Below, in pieces: positions 15,964 to 24,417 of a DNA stretch of 33,430 nucleotides; within the stretch, counting starts at the first letter, position 1, and each line of letters starts with the position of its first letter. Source of the DNA: Methanothermococcus sp. (GTDB lineage: Archaea; AGJL01; Methanococci; Methanococcales; Methanococcaceae). The notes below the pieces were generated by a model, which saw nothing but the letters and a program-made list of their open reading frames with translations, had not been told where the DNA came from and did not search any database. Made by a program: the position numbers and the translations under genes. The stretch lies in contig NZ_WAKW01000057.1 of NCBI RefSeq assembly GCF_015523155.1, forward strand, positions 1 to 33,430. Direction: 5' to 3'.

Positions 15964-17548
15964 AAAAATTGGTTTTGTAGAAACTCCAAACCACATAGCC
16001 AAGTTGATGGTAGAGCTCTCAACCTGTCCAGATGAAGGAAATGTATTGGACACAGGATGTGGTAGGGGGGTTTTCTTAGAGGAGCTCCGCAAAAAGGGAT
16101 ATTCTAACTGCATTGGAATTGAAATTAATGAAGAACTGTATAAATATGTCCTATTAAAGTTTAAAAACGATTATGGGCTAATATTGGGAGATTTTTTAAA
16201 TTACCCATTTAAAGAAAAGTTTGATTTGATTATTGGTAACCCCCCATATGTTCATTTTAATGACCTTCCAGCTGAAATTGCAAATACTGTTAAAAATATT
16301 TCTAAAACAGGTGAAGGGGACATATACTATGCGTTTATTCTAAAATCAATATCTCTTTTAAAAGAAGGAGGGGAATTAATATATATTGTGCCATATCATT
16401 TTTTTTACAATACTTACGCAAAAATTGTTAGAGAAAAAATACTTAAACATGGCAAAATAGAGATAATTATAGATTTAGATGAAGTGCCACTATTTAGCAA
16501 TGAAAATCCCGAAACGGTGATTTTTAAATTTAAAAAAGGAAAATTTAATTTAAACAATGAAAAAATTGAGGTATTAAATATAAAAACACGAAAAACCAAT
16601 GAATTAGAAATATATGAAAAAGCAAAGGATGTATTAAAAAACAAAATGTCTAATGAATTATTTGATTATAATGTAATTCCACACTATATTAATTCTGATA
16701 TTTGGTCTTCTTTTTTTATTGATATTCCAAAATTTCCATCTGTAAAGCTTAAAAATATTGCAAAAGTAGGCGTTGGGTTGGTTTCTGGATTTGATAAAGC
16801 ATTTGTTTTAGATGAAAAAATCAACTTAAATAACGAAGAGAAAAAACTTATAAAGAAATTTGTAAAAGGAAAAACATGCAAAAGGTTTATTGTAGATAAT
16901 GGCATTCAATATATACTTATTGAAGATAGTATTAAAAACGAAGAGGAACTGCGGAGGAAATACTCCAATATATATGCAAAAATTGTTGAACATAAAGATA
17001 AAATGAGCGATAGATACCTACCTAAAAATAAAAAGTGGTTTAATTGGCAGGCGTTAAGAAATTACAAATTTCTAATGAAAAATTTAAACAAAAAAAGAAT
17101 TTATGTTCCAACGTTAGACCGTCATCCTTACAATCGTTTTAGTTTAGGGAATGAAGGATTGTTGCCCTCTGGTGATGTACTATTTATTCAACCATTTAAT
17201 GAGGAAGATTTATATTTTTTACTGGGTTACTTGAACAGCACATTTTTTAGAAAATACTATTTAGCAAATGGTGGAAGACGAGGAGGTCGGGTATCATTTA
17301 CACAAAGATTAGTTGAAAATGTAGAAATTCCACTATTTCATAAGGAAATTAAAGATAAAATTGCTAAAATTGCCTTAGAAATTATAAATAAACTTAATAA
17401 TGGGGAGGATACAACTGAACTTAATAAAGATTTGGACTGTATAATTTATTCTGCAATAGAAAATATGAAATTCGATAATACAGGTATAAAAATAGGTTAT
17501 AAATCTATAACATTGGATAACTGGTATTTACCACAAACCAAAATTTAA
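15956..17548 (+). CDS. N6-adenine DNA methyltransferase, TaqI-like (gamma class)
   Basis: The 530-residue protein has a gamma-class order of motifs: motif X FVETPNHIAKLMV (7-19), motif I DTGCGRG (32-38), acidic E56 after a strand, D79 and catalytic motif IV GNPPYVHF (94-101). The C-terminal half (about 240-510) resembles the TaqI/Eco57I target-recognition domain, with WFNWQALRNYKFLMKN, LLPSGDVLFIQP, GYLNSTFFRKYY and RVSFTQRLVENVEIP. NPPY with this architecture means N6-adenine methylation using S-adenosylmethionine. The target sequence cannot be read from the protein. It overlaps the upstream probable nuclease gene by 8 bases, forming a compact restriction-modification cassette inserted between cofactor and RNA-processing genes, which suggests horizontal acquisition. 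It looks intact. Confidence 0.88.
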   Translation: MSKKIGFVETPNHIAKLMVELSTCPDEGNVLDTGCGRGVFLEELRKKGYSNCIGIEINEELYKYVLLKFKNDYGLILGDFLNYPFKEKFDLIIGNPPYVHFNDLPAEIANTVKNISKTGEGDIYYAFILKSISLLKEGGELIYIVPYHFFYNTYAKIVREKILKHGKIEIIIDLDEVPLFSNENPETVIFKFKKGKFNLNNEKIEVLNIKTRKTNELEIYEKAKDVLKNKMSNELFDYNVIPHYINSDIWSSFFIDIPKFPSVKLKNIAKVGVGLVSGFDKAFVLDEKINLNNEEKKLIKKFVKGKTCKRFIVDNGIQYILIEDSIKNEEELRRKYSNIYAKIVEHKDKMSDRYLPKNKKWFNWQALRNYKFLMKNLNKKRIYVPTLDRHPYNRFSLGNEGLLPSGDVLFIQPFNEEDLYFLLGYLNSTFFRKYYLANGGRRGGRVSFTQRLVENVEIPLFHKEIKDKIAKIALEIINKLNNGEDTTELNKDLDCIIYSAIENMKFDNTGIKIGYKSITLDNWYLPQTKI

Positions 17549-17694
17549 GCGGTTCTTGATTTTATCATTTGTTGAGCCGTATATCTTACCATATTTATCT
17601 TATAAATTTTTATCTTATAAATTCCATTACATAGAGTTAATAATAAATAATTGAAAATATGGCGTAATATAACGAATAATAGTTTGTGATAATT
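17549..17694 (+). other. Short spacer with a possible hairpin after the methyltransferase
   Basis: A weak inverted repeat CGGTTC (17550-17555) and GAGCCG (17573-17578 region) could form a 6-bp stem with one G-U pair right after the methyltransferase stop, followed by AT-rich sequence. It may end the cassette transcript. The next gene's ribosome binding site, GTGAT at 17686-17690, closes the spacer. Weak evidence. Confidence 0.25.
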
Positions 17695-18207
17695 ATGAAA
17701 CATAGACCTTTAAATAGTGAGGAAGTTAAATCAGTTAAAAATATATTAATCAACTACATTGGAAAAAACATAGAAAACTTTAAATTTGAGAACCTATATG
17801 TTTTGGAAGATAAAGAGAACTATGAAGTAATGTATGCAAATAAAGAAGTTTTCGAAACTCTTAAAAACTTTGATAGAAATATCTATGGTGCAGGCATCTT
17901 ATTTGGAAATTTTGAAATTAAACGTAGCAATAATGAGAATAAAATTAAATTTTCAATATCTTTAGAAGGCATGTCGTTGATTTCAAAAGATATTATAAAA
18001 AATTATGTAGTTGTAACTAAAAAAGGCGAAACTTTATTTTTATACGGTAGAGATGTATTTAAATCATCGATTTTGGAGATAAACGGCGGAGGAAAGATTG
18101 CAGTATTTAATAAAAATAAGGAACTTCTTGGTGTTGGAAACTATGGTGGTGGAGATATAATAAAAAATATAATCGACAAGGGATGGTATTTGAGAAAAGG
18201 CGGATAG
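17695..18207 (+). CDS. Nip7-like ribosome biogenesis protein with PUA domain
   Basis: This 170-residue protein opens with HRPLNSEEVKSVKNILINYIGKN, matching the (M)RPL..EE...V...I..YIG start of Nip7 proteins, and has the mid-segment GAGILFGNFEIKR. The C-terminal ~75 residues form a PUA-like domain (YVVVTKKGETLFLYGRDVFKSSIL, then IAVFNKNKELLGVGNYGG). Nip7 proteins bind RNA and help 60S/50S rRNA maturation; the archaeal function is inferred from the eukaryotic family. The start at ATG 17695 is preferred over an in-frame GTG at 17686, because that GTG is part of the GTGAT ribosome binding site. It follows the restriction-modification cassette and precedes an unknown gene and truD in the same direction. 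Confidence 0.78.
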   Translation: MKHRPLNSEEVKSVKNILINYIGKNIENFKFENLYVLEDKENYEVMYANKEVFETLKNFDRNIYGAGILFGNFEIKRSNNENKIKFSISLEGMSLISKDIIKNYVVVTKKGETLFLYGRDVFKSSILEINGGGKIAVFNKNKELLGVGNYGGGDIIKNIIDKGWYLRKGG

Positions 18208-18264
18208 GTATTATATTATTTTTAATATTATTTTAATTTAAAAAATAGAATAGATGTGAAAAAC

Positions 18265-19077
18265 ATGAATTCAAAAGAATTAGTTGGTAGAATTTTAAAT
18301 GACATTTATAAAAATTTAGATGAATATTCAAAAGACTTGATAAGGGCATGCAATTTCGATGTGCAATTTAAGAATTTTTATATCGTAGATGATAAAACAG
18401 GAAAAAAGCAATATATAAAGAATTTAATGGATTGTGAGAATATTGCATCCTTTGAGGCTCAAAATAGGATATATAAATTTAAAAAAGTCAGTTTAAAAAA
18501 GATGATTGATGAGATTATAATAATACACATGTCATCGAGAAAATCAAAAGATGGTTATTCTTTTGAAGTGGATAGTGATTATAAGGTGGTTGAACCAACC
18601 ATATTTATAAATTATGAACATAAGGAAAGAATATTGATGTGGAATGAGCTCACCGAAGAGGAGCTCGATGAAAAACTTGCAGATTTTGACACGAAAATCA
18701 ATACAATAACTGAGGATGTTTTAAAAAAGATAGGATGTATCGATAATAATAATTTTGTAGTGTATATGGATGTATTTATGGATTTAGAAATTATTAAAAA
18801 TATTACTGAAAAGGAAGGAAATATGGTAATGATTTGGATACATCCGCTGTTTATATTTTCGGACGATAATGTGGTAAAGGGAATTATTACATATGAGCTC
18901 TCAAAATACAATAAAAATATACTTGAAATGTTCTATAAAGATATTATGGAATACTGTAAAGAATATAAAAAGCTCTGCGGTAAAAATTTAAAGATATTGG
19001 AAAAGATAAAGGAAATAGCAATAAAAAGAAATGATGAAAAGGTTATTGAAGCAATTAAAGAGATGGAATTTATTTAA
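18265..19077 (+). CDS. Conserved-looking hypothetical protein, 270 residues
   Basis: I do not recognise this family. The protein is soluble, acidic and mostly alpha-helical, with no signal or membrane segment. Residues about 115-150 carry an acidic helix (WNELTEEELDEKLADFD). Around residue 200 is a hydrophobic block followed by IHPLFIFSDDNVVKGIITYELSKYN; the YELSKY resembles the HExxH helix of gluzincin-like metallopeptidases with the histidines replaced, so a degenerate peptidase fold is conceivable but speculative. The C-terminal 60 residues are a charged helix. ATG 18265 is chosen over the in-frame GTG at 18256, which is part of a GTGA ribosome binding site. It has codon use like its neighbours and five-strand context with Nip7-like and TruD, hinting at an RNA-related unit. 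Confidence 0.7.
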   Translation: MNSKELVGRILNDIYKNLDEYSKDLIRACNFDVQFKNFYIVDDKTGKKQYIKNLMDCENIASFEAQNRIYKFKKVSLKKMIDEIIIIHMSSRKSKDGYSFEVDSDYKVVEPTIFINYEHKERILMWNELTEEELDEKLADFDTKINTITEDVLKKIGCIDNNNFVVYMDVFMDLEIIKNITEKEGNMVMIWIHPLFIFSDDNVVKGIITYELSKYNKNILEMFYKDIMEYCKEYKKLCGKNLKILEKIKEIAIKRNDEKVIEAIKEMEFI

Positions 19078-19185
19078 TTTGCTTGCGTGTCTTAATTATA
19101 TATCGGTTAATCCTATTAATTAGATGTATAGTATCTTATTTTTTATTTTTTATATGATTAAAGGGTTAAAGGGGCATATGATATT

Positions 19186-20391
19186 ATGAAACTTAGACAG
19201 ATTCCAGAGGATTTTATTGTTAAGGAGATTTTAGATAATGATATTAATAATATTGAAAATAATACTGATAAGGAAAGTTTTAATCTATATACTTTAAAAA
19301 AAACAAATATTGAGAATTTAAAGGCGTTATCCTATGTTTCAAAAGAATTTAATATCCCGTTGAAGAACATAGGATACTGCGGTTTAAAGGATAGACATGC
19401 TATTACTACACAGTATATCACTATTCCATCAAACTATGGAGTGCTATCAATTGATGAGGAAAATTTAAAATTAAATTATATTAAAACCATAAAAAAGCCA
19501 CTAAAAATAGGGGATTTAAAGGGAAATATGTTTAAAATTACAGTTAGGGGCATAGATAAAAAAGTTTTTTTAAAAATAGGCGAAAATTTAAGAAATTTAT
19601 ATATAGGAGCTCCGAATTATTATGATGACCAAAGGTTTGGAAGTGTATTTCATAATAAATTCATAGCAAAAGAGTATTTAAAAGGAAATTATGAAAATGC
19701 GTTGAAGATACTGCTTACAAATTATAAAAAAAGCGAAAATAAAAGAATAAAGGATTTAAAAAGATATATAAAAAGTAATTGGAACAACTGGGAGAAGATT
19801 TTGAAATATATCAAAAACAACAAAATAAAAAGCAAAATGTTTGTAAATATAATAAAATACTTAGCCTATGAGGACAATCAAGTAAATTACAAAGAAGCCC
19901 TTAAATATGTGGATAATAGACTAAAAAAGCTTTTTATATCTGCATACCAGAGCTACCTATGGAACGAGTGTGTGAAGGAGCTCCTAAAAAATTACATTCC
20001 AAAGGATGAAAGGATTTATTTGGATTATAGTTGCGGAACATTTTTATTTTATAAAAAAATTGATGATAAACTGTTCAATGAATTAAAGAATAAAACATTC
20101 CCGACAATTGCACCAGATATTAATTATAATAAATTCAATGAGGAATATCAAAACATAATCTCAAAAGTTTTGAAAAAAGAAGGGGTTAAGCTGAATGATT
20201 TTAATAAATTAAATGAGCTAAGCAAACTATCCTATTCTGAAAGATACATACTATCCATTCCAAAAAATATCAACTATGGGACATTTAAAAAAGATGAGTT
20301 GAACAAAGGGAAATACAAAATAACTGTTGAGTTTGAATTAAATAAGGGTAGCTATGCTACAATAATAATAAAAAGGGTATTTAATGTTTAA
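19186..20391 (+). CDS. truD: tRNA pseudouridine synthase D
   Basis: The 401-residue protein contains the TruD signature GYCGLKDRHAITTQYITI, with catalytic Asp69 in GLKDR. Other family segments are IPEDFIVKEI at the start, GAPNYYDDQRFGS (NYFGxQRFG-like, residues about 139-151), and AYQSYLWNECVKELL (about 250-264) followed by the long insertion domain. TruD makes pseudouridine-13 in tRNA; archaeal members may act on other tRNA positions. The insertion region between residues about 160 and 250 is rich in Lys, Asn and Ile. The gene ends 13 bases before the stop of a convergent gene. Length is normal for archaeal TruD. Confidence 0.95.
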   Translation: MKLRQIPEDFIVKEILDNDINNIENNTDKESFNLYTLKKTNIENLKALSYVSKEFNIPLKNIGYCGLKDRHAITTQYITIPSNYGVLSIDEENLKLNYIKTIKKPLKIGDLKGNMFKITVRGIDKKVFLKIGENLRNLYIGAPNYYDDQRFGSVFHNKFIAKEYLKGNYENALKILLTNYKKSENKRIKDLKRYIKSNWNNWEKILKYIKNNKIKSKMFVNIIKYLAYEDNQVNYKEALKYVDNRLKKLFISAYQSYLWNECVKELLKNYIPKDERIYLDYSCGTFLFYKKIDDKLFNELKNKTFPTIAPDINYNKFNEEYQNIISKVLKKEGVKLNDFNKLNELSKLSYSERYILSIPKNINYGTFKKDELNKGKYKITVEFELNKGSYATIIIKRVFNV

Positions 20392-20404
20392 TAGATAATT
20401 TTAT

Positions 20405-21079
20405 TTAATTTTTATACAAATTATAGATGTATTCATTCCACTTCAACCACATGTTAGTGGTATCTTTATTTACCTCACTAAATCCCATGGTAATATGGTA
20501 ATTTCCTATTTTTCTATAATAGCAATAACTTACAGCTGTGCTGTTGGCATATTCTGATGTATAGGTATATTTATAATAATCCCCATATTTAAAGTGTAAT
20601 TCAGTTTTTGAAACCTTTATATATTCTGGATTGTCCAAATTTGGCTTATAGTTTCTAACATCAAAATTTATCTTAATTCCATTTTTAATATATGTTTTTA
20701 TTTTTCCCTCTTTATATCCTTCTGATATGTCAATTACATTTGAATAGGGCAAATCCATAAATAATTTATCCAAAGGCACATTTTTTGAATAATTGACATA
20801 ATAATAACTTATATTTGAGTTGTTGCTGTTGGTGGCTGTATTATTATATTCCATTGAATAAGTGGTGATTGAATTATTTGGTGGTGTGAGCTCCTCTCCA
20901 TTATAACTTGAATAACTATTAATTGATGTATTGGAATTATTATAATTTAAATTATTTAGATTAATATTTTGGTCATTATTAGTTGTATGAAATTTATCGA
21001 ATGCAACATATCCGCCCAACAGTAAAATAATTGATAAAAGAATTAAAATTATAATATCTTTTGATGATGGAACAGCCAT
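20405..21079 (-). CDS. Membrane-anchored or secreted hypothetical protein, Asn-rich
   Basis: I do not recognise this 224-residue protein. It has one N-terminal hydrophobic helix (residues 9-27, IIILILLSIILLLGGYVAF) with a short N-terminal tail containing one Lys, so it is likely anchored with the bulk outside. Residues about 33-85 are a low-complexity linker rich in Asn, Ser, Thr and Tyr. The C-terminal domain (about 95-224) contains aromatic and charged beta-like stretches (VSKTELHFKYGDYYKYTYTSEY, NYHITMGFSEVNKDTTNMWLKWNEYIYNLYKN). Many Asn-X-Ser/Thr sites suggest surface glycosylation, which Methanococcales carry out. GTGAT before ATG supports the start. It leads a leftward region with two membrane proteins upstream. 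Confidence 0.65.
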   Translation of the reverse strand: MAVPSSKDIIILILLSIILLLGGYVAFDKFHTTNNDQNINLNNLNYNNSNTSINSYSSYNGEELTPPNNSITTYSMEYNNTATNSNNSNISYYYVNYSKNVPLDKLFMDLPYSNVIDISEGYKEGKIKTYIKNGIKINFDVRNYKPNLDNPEYIKVSKTELHFKYGDYYKYTYTSEYANSTAVSYCYYRKIGNYHITMGFSEVNKDTTNMWLKWNEYIYNLYKN

Positions 21080-21123
21080 AATATCACAGTGTTTATTTTA
21101 TTTCATTTGCAAAGGTTTAATAA

Positions 21124-21563
21124 CTAATCGTATCTAAAATGAATTTTATCTCCTGATTTATTTTTAAGAATATTTACCAATTCATCGTCGTATTTTAAAA
21201 AATATTCTCTATCTGACGAGTATTTTAATCTTGCTCCAACAAATTTTGAGCGATGAACTGCTTTGAGCATTTTTAAACTTATAATAATATATTTATTTGG
21301 ATTAATAAGTATGTAGGTAATATCCTCCCATTTATAAAACTTATTTCCTATCTTTATCATGCTGTCATTTATTTTAATGGGTTTATGGGCATATGAATAA
21401 ACAACAATATGGCAGTCAGTCCAAATACTAAAATACATATTGAAAATAACATATCCTTTGTTAGATAATACTCCATTAACGATATAAATATGGTGTAAAA
21501 TGTGCAAAGATAAATTATAAATTTATTTGCATGTGTGGTAGTATTGTAGTCAAATTGTCCCAT
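21124..21563 (-). pseudogene. Frameshifted PH-like membrane protein, paralogue of the next gene upstream
   Basis: Two overlapping frames together match the intact 156-residue gene at 21571-22041. The first (from ATG 21563) gives two membrane helices (FIIYLCTFYTIFISLMEYYL and SICILVFGLTAILLFIH). The second frame, offset by -1, gives the soluble half, aligning without gaps for 30 residues: IVVYSYAHKPIKIND then KFYKWEDI against IITYHLFSGKIIITD then RLFKWDEV. The switch point is near the IL of TAILL (about 21400-21425). Both halves stay in register with the paralogue if one base is restored, so a single-base deletion is the simplest explanation. It could be a decayed gene, a sequencing error or a programmed shift. 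The start lies 7 bases after the paralogue's stop. Confidence 0.75.
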
Positions 21564-21570
21564 ATTTCCC

Positions 21571-22041
21571 CTAATGTTTTTTTAAACTATTTATAAGTGA
21601 ATTAAAGGAATAATAAGGCATATTTTTGATTTGGACTTTTCCATTAGTTTTATTTTTAAATATGTTTATTAACTCTTCATCGTATCGTATGGTGTATTGG
21701 GCAATATCTGAACATCTAACTCTTATTCCAGCACCTACGCGGTGGATGGCACTTGGTAGTTTTAAATATATTGTAATAAATTTATAGGGATATACTGCAA
21801 TAAGTGATACTTCATCCCATTTAAATAATCTAATTTTTGTTTTTATGCCCTCATCGGTAATTATGATTTTACCAGAAAATAAGTGGTAAGTTATTATCAT
21901 TATTGAAAATGTGATTAATGCAATTGCAAAAGATAATATCATGTCTGCTGTAAGAATATATCCCATTATTAGCATGGTAGCCATGCCACATAGTAAAACA
22001 TAGATTAAATCCTTTGTATAGAGATATGCCTCTTTATGCAT
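21571..22041 (-). CDS. Two-helix membrane protein with PH-like cytoplasmic domain
   Basis: A 156-residue protein with two hydrophobic helices (LIYVLLCGMATMLIMGYIL and MILSFAIALITFSIMIITYHLF) followed by a beta-rich soluble domain (KIIITDEGIKTKIRLFKWDEVSLIAVYPYKFITIYLK) that resembles bacterial PH (bPH2-type) modules by its alternating strand pattern and F/YKWDE turn. Such proteins are of unknown function; a membrane-associated scaffold role is a guess. GGGGGGATT precedes ATG 22041. A tandem degraded or frameshifted copy follows 7 bases after its stop, evidence of a local duplication. It has no link in sequence to korA, 55 bases away and in the same direction. Confidence 0.6.
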   Translation of the reverse strand: MHKEAYLYTKDLIYVLLCGMATMLIMGYILTADMILSFAIALITFSIMIITYHLFSGKIIITDEGIKTKIRLFKWDEVSLIAVYPYKFITIYLKLPSAIHRVGAGIRVRCSDIAQYTIRYDEELINIFKNKTNGKVQIKNMPYYSFNSLINSLKKH

Positions 22042-22096
22042 TTTAATCCCCCCAAATTTAAAAAGTATAAAATTATAAAATTATATTTATTATTTT

Positions 22097-23194
22097 TTAT
22101 TCCAAAACTAACGCTTTCAATTCCTCAGGTCTGTGGATCTCACCACCGATTTTATCACTAAGCACCACATCGCATTTAGCGTATTTCATTACCTCCCCAA
22201 CGATCTGACCTAAATTCATTTCAGGTACTATGATTTTTGAAGCCTTTAAGTTCTTTATAAGTTCATCAGGGAATGGATAAACCGTAATTAATCTAATATA
22301 TCCCACATCATGACCTTCTTTTCTCATTTCCTCAACGAGATACTTTACAGTTCTTGAAGGAGTTCCATAACATATAAACATGGTTTCGCTGTCAATATAT
22401 TTTGCTTCGTATTTTATAATGTCATCTTTATTTTTTAATATTTTGTTGCAAATTCTTTTAACCAGTTTTTCATGAGTTTCAGATGATACATCAGGATAAC
22501 CTCTTTCATCATGGGTTAAACCTGTGATATGGACATTGTATCCTTCCCCAAATATTGGCATTTCAGGAACTTCTTTGTCAAATGGATATGGTTTTTTACA
22601 TGGTTTTTCTTCTGGAAGAGCTCTGTCTATTATAGGTAGTTCGTGGAGAACTACCTTTTCCCTCATGTGTCCAACAATTTCATCAGCCATGACAAACACT
22701 GGAACTCTGTATTTTTCTGCGTAGTTGAATGCCATAATTGTATAATCATACATCTCCTGAACAGATGATGGAGCAAATGCTATTGGTTCGTAATCTCCAT
22801 GGCTTCCCCATCTTATCTGCATCATATCCCCCTGACTTGCATAGGTTGGCTGACCTGTTGATGGTCCTCCCCTCTGAACATCAACTATTACGCAGGGAGT
22901 TTCAGTCATAAAGGCATATCCTATATTTTCCATCATTAAACTTAATCCTGGACCTGATGTTGCTGTCATGGATTTTAACCCCCCCCAACTTGCGCCTATT
23001 ATGCTTGCCATACTTCCAAGTTCGTCCTCCATCTGAATATAATAACCTCCAACCTTTGGGAGCTCCCTTGCCATACCCTCGGCTATCTCTGTTGATGGTG
23101 TGATAGGATAACCTCCAAAAAATTTACAACCTGCTTTGAGAGCTCCTTTTACACATGCTAAGTTTCCCTGAATAAACTCTACTTTATCAGTCAA
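22097..23194 (-). CDS. korA: 2-oxoacid:ferredoxin oxidoreductase alpha subunit, probably 2-oxoglutarate (KorA)
   Basis: The protein starts with MTDKVEFIQGNLACVKGALKA and shows the alpha-subunit motifs GGYPITPSTEIAEGMA, EDELGSMASIIGAS, TSGPGLSLMMENIGYA, DVQRGGPSTG and the later VVPEMNLGQ segment. KorA with KorB (thiamine-binding), and often KorC/KorD, catalyses ferredoxin-linked 2-oxoglutarate metabolism; methanogens use it in the partial reductive direction to make 2-oxoglutarate. The start is judged to be TTG 23194, because the ribosome binding site AAGGTGAT would overlap the GTG at 23203, and GGTGAT to TTG has the 4-base spacing seen elsewhere here. That gives 365 residues. The korB partner is absent from the window, so korA appears isolated from its complex genes here. 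Confidence 0.87.
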   Translation of the reverse strand: MTDKVEFIQGNLACVKGALKAGCKFFGGYPITPSTEIAEGMARELPKVGGYYIQMEDELGSMASIIGASWGGLKSMTATSGPGLSLMMENIGYAFMTETPCVIVDVQRGGPSTGQPTYASQGDMMQIRWGSHGDYEPIAFAPSSVQEMYDYTIMAFNYAEKYRVPVFVMADEIVGHMREKVVLHELPIIDRALPEEKPCKKPYPFDKEVPEMPIFGEGYNVHITGLTHDERGYPDVSSETHEKLVKRICNKILKNKDDIIKYEAKYIDSETMFICYGTPSRTVKYLVEEMRKEGHDVGYIRLITVYPFPDELIKNLKASKIIVPEMNLGQIVGEVMKYAKCDVVLSDKIGGEIHRPEELKALVLE

Positions 23195-23300
23195 AAATAT
23201 CACCTTATTTTTTTTATATGATTAATTATATATCCAATTTTATTTTCTCACATTTTTTACCATATTTTATAATTTTTTATTATTTATCATTATTTTATTT

Positions 23301-24188
23301 TTATTTTCCCACTATATAATTATATATAGAATCCAAATTCTCACTTATTCCATATTTTTTGAAGTATCTCAAAAGGTTTTCCAAATCTCTTTTTAAATAA
23401 AACTCCGCATTTATCTTAAATTCTCCGGGTAATTTATTTAGTTTTAGTTTCATGTCATTTTCATCTTTTATTTTTATTGCCTGTGGGAAGTCAATTATTA
23501 TGAAATTTCCATCCTCATCAATTAATATATTAAATTCACTTAAATCTCCATGGATATATCCGAGCTCATACATTTTCTTTACTTCATTTATTATATCCCA
23601 AAATAATTTGTTAATATCTATGTCCAATTGGTTTAAATCCACTCTTTTTAATTCGTCCCCTTCTAATTTTCCCATAATAAGGGCATGCCTGTTTTGTTCA
23701 ATAGGTTCTGGAACTTTTACAACGGGAAATAAATCGTTTAATACTTCAAATTCCTTTTCCGCCGTTAATCTTGAAGCATATAACCAGCTGATATGTCGCT
23801 TATCTGCCAAATATCTCCTGTATCTCTTTCCCCTTGTGAAGCATGTTCTTCCTAAATTATGGAATTTTAAAACTGCTTCCCTGTTATTGCTTAATAGGAC
23901 ATTATAAACATCCCCTTCTTTTCCAACGCCTAATTTACCGCCTATCGCAGTAATAATTCCTTTTTTAACAAAAGTATTTAATGCCAAAGCATCATATCCT
24001 TTATGGGAGAGCCTATAACCATAGCTACTTCTATTTATGAGTTTGAACTTATCCAATATTTTTAACCTGTATAATACCTCTTTTTTATCGAGCTTTGTTT
24101 TCTTAATTATTTCGGGTAATGGGACCCATTCATAATATCTCATAGATACTTCAATGATTTTTAAAACTCTCCAATTATCTTCTTTCAT
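23301..24188 (-). CDS. rio2: RIO-type serine/threonine protein kinase Rio2
   Basis: A 295-residue Rio2 protein. An N-terminal winged helix (residues 1-75) precedes the kinase domain: P-loop-like GKEGDVYNV (90-98), ATP lysine K108 (EAVLKFH), the flexible-loop segment RTCFTRGKRYRR, catalytic HGDLSEFN (H213, D215, N220) and metal-binding D233 (IIDFPQA, replacing the DFG). Rio2 acts in maturation of the small ribosomal subunit, as an ATPase more than a kinase in eukaryotes. An SD-like GGAGGTG lies about 40 bases upstream, but a stop codon separates it from rio2 in frame; it belongs to a short upstream ORF. The direct rio2 leader lacks a clear ribosome binding site. Confidence 0.95.
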   Translation of the reverse strand: MKEDNWRVLKIIEVSMRYYEWVPLPEIIKKTKLDKKEVLYRLKILDKFKLINRSSYGYRLSHKGYDALALNTFVKKGIITAIGGKLGVGKEGDVYNVLLSNNREAVLKFHNLGRTCFTRGKRYRRYLADKRHISWLYASRLTAEKEFEVLNDLFPVVKVPEPIEQNRHALIMGKLEGDELKRVDLNQLDIDINKLFWDIINEVKKMYELGYIHGDLSEFNILIDEDGNFIIIDFPQAIKIKDENDMKLKLNKLPGEFKINAEFYLKRDLENLLRYFKKYGISENLDSIYNYIVGK

Positions 24189-24234
24189 TTTCTGTAATGT
24201 GTTGATTAATTTTTCTATAAATATGCACCTCCAT
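24175..24234 (-). CDS. Short upstream ORF overlapping the rio2 start (19 codons)
   Basis: ATG at 24234 opens MEVHIYRKINQHITENERR and ends at 24175, inside the rio2 coding start, in a different frame. A strong GGAGGTG lies at the beginning of the ORF itself, not upstream of its ATG, so if it is used it would start from the GTG within or from another start. The overlap of about 14 bases with rio2, which lacks its own ribosome binding site, suggests translational coupling. The evidence is thin. Confidence 0.3.
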   Translation of the reverse strand: MEVHIYRKINQHITENERR

Positions 24235-24417
24235 AGTAATCTATAAAATATAGATTTATATTAATTAATAATAATTATTCATTAGTAGCAATTAATCTAG
24301 ATATTTTTGATTCTTAATTACTTATTTTTATTTTATAAATATTTATAAGTAAAATATGAAAAACCTAATGATAATATTAATAATATTCCGTTAAAATATT
24401 ATACTTTGGTGGTTAAA

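Noticed and set aside
15956-17548. Idea that the TaqI-like methyltransferase recognises GAGCTC and explains its abundance
   Set aside because: Target specificity cannot be read from the protein, and a functioning restriction partner would be expected to reduce its sites, not raise them.
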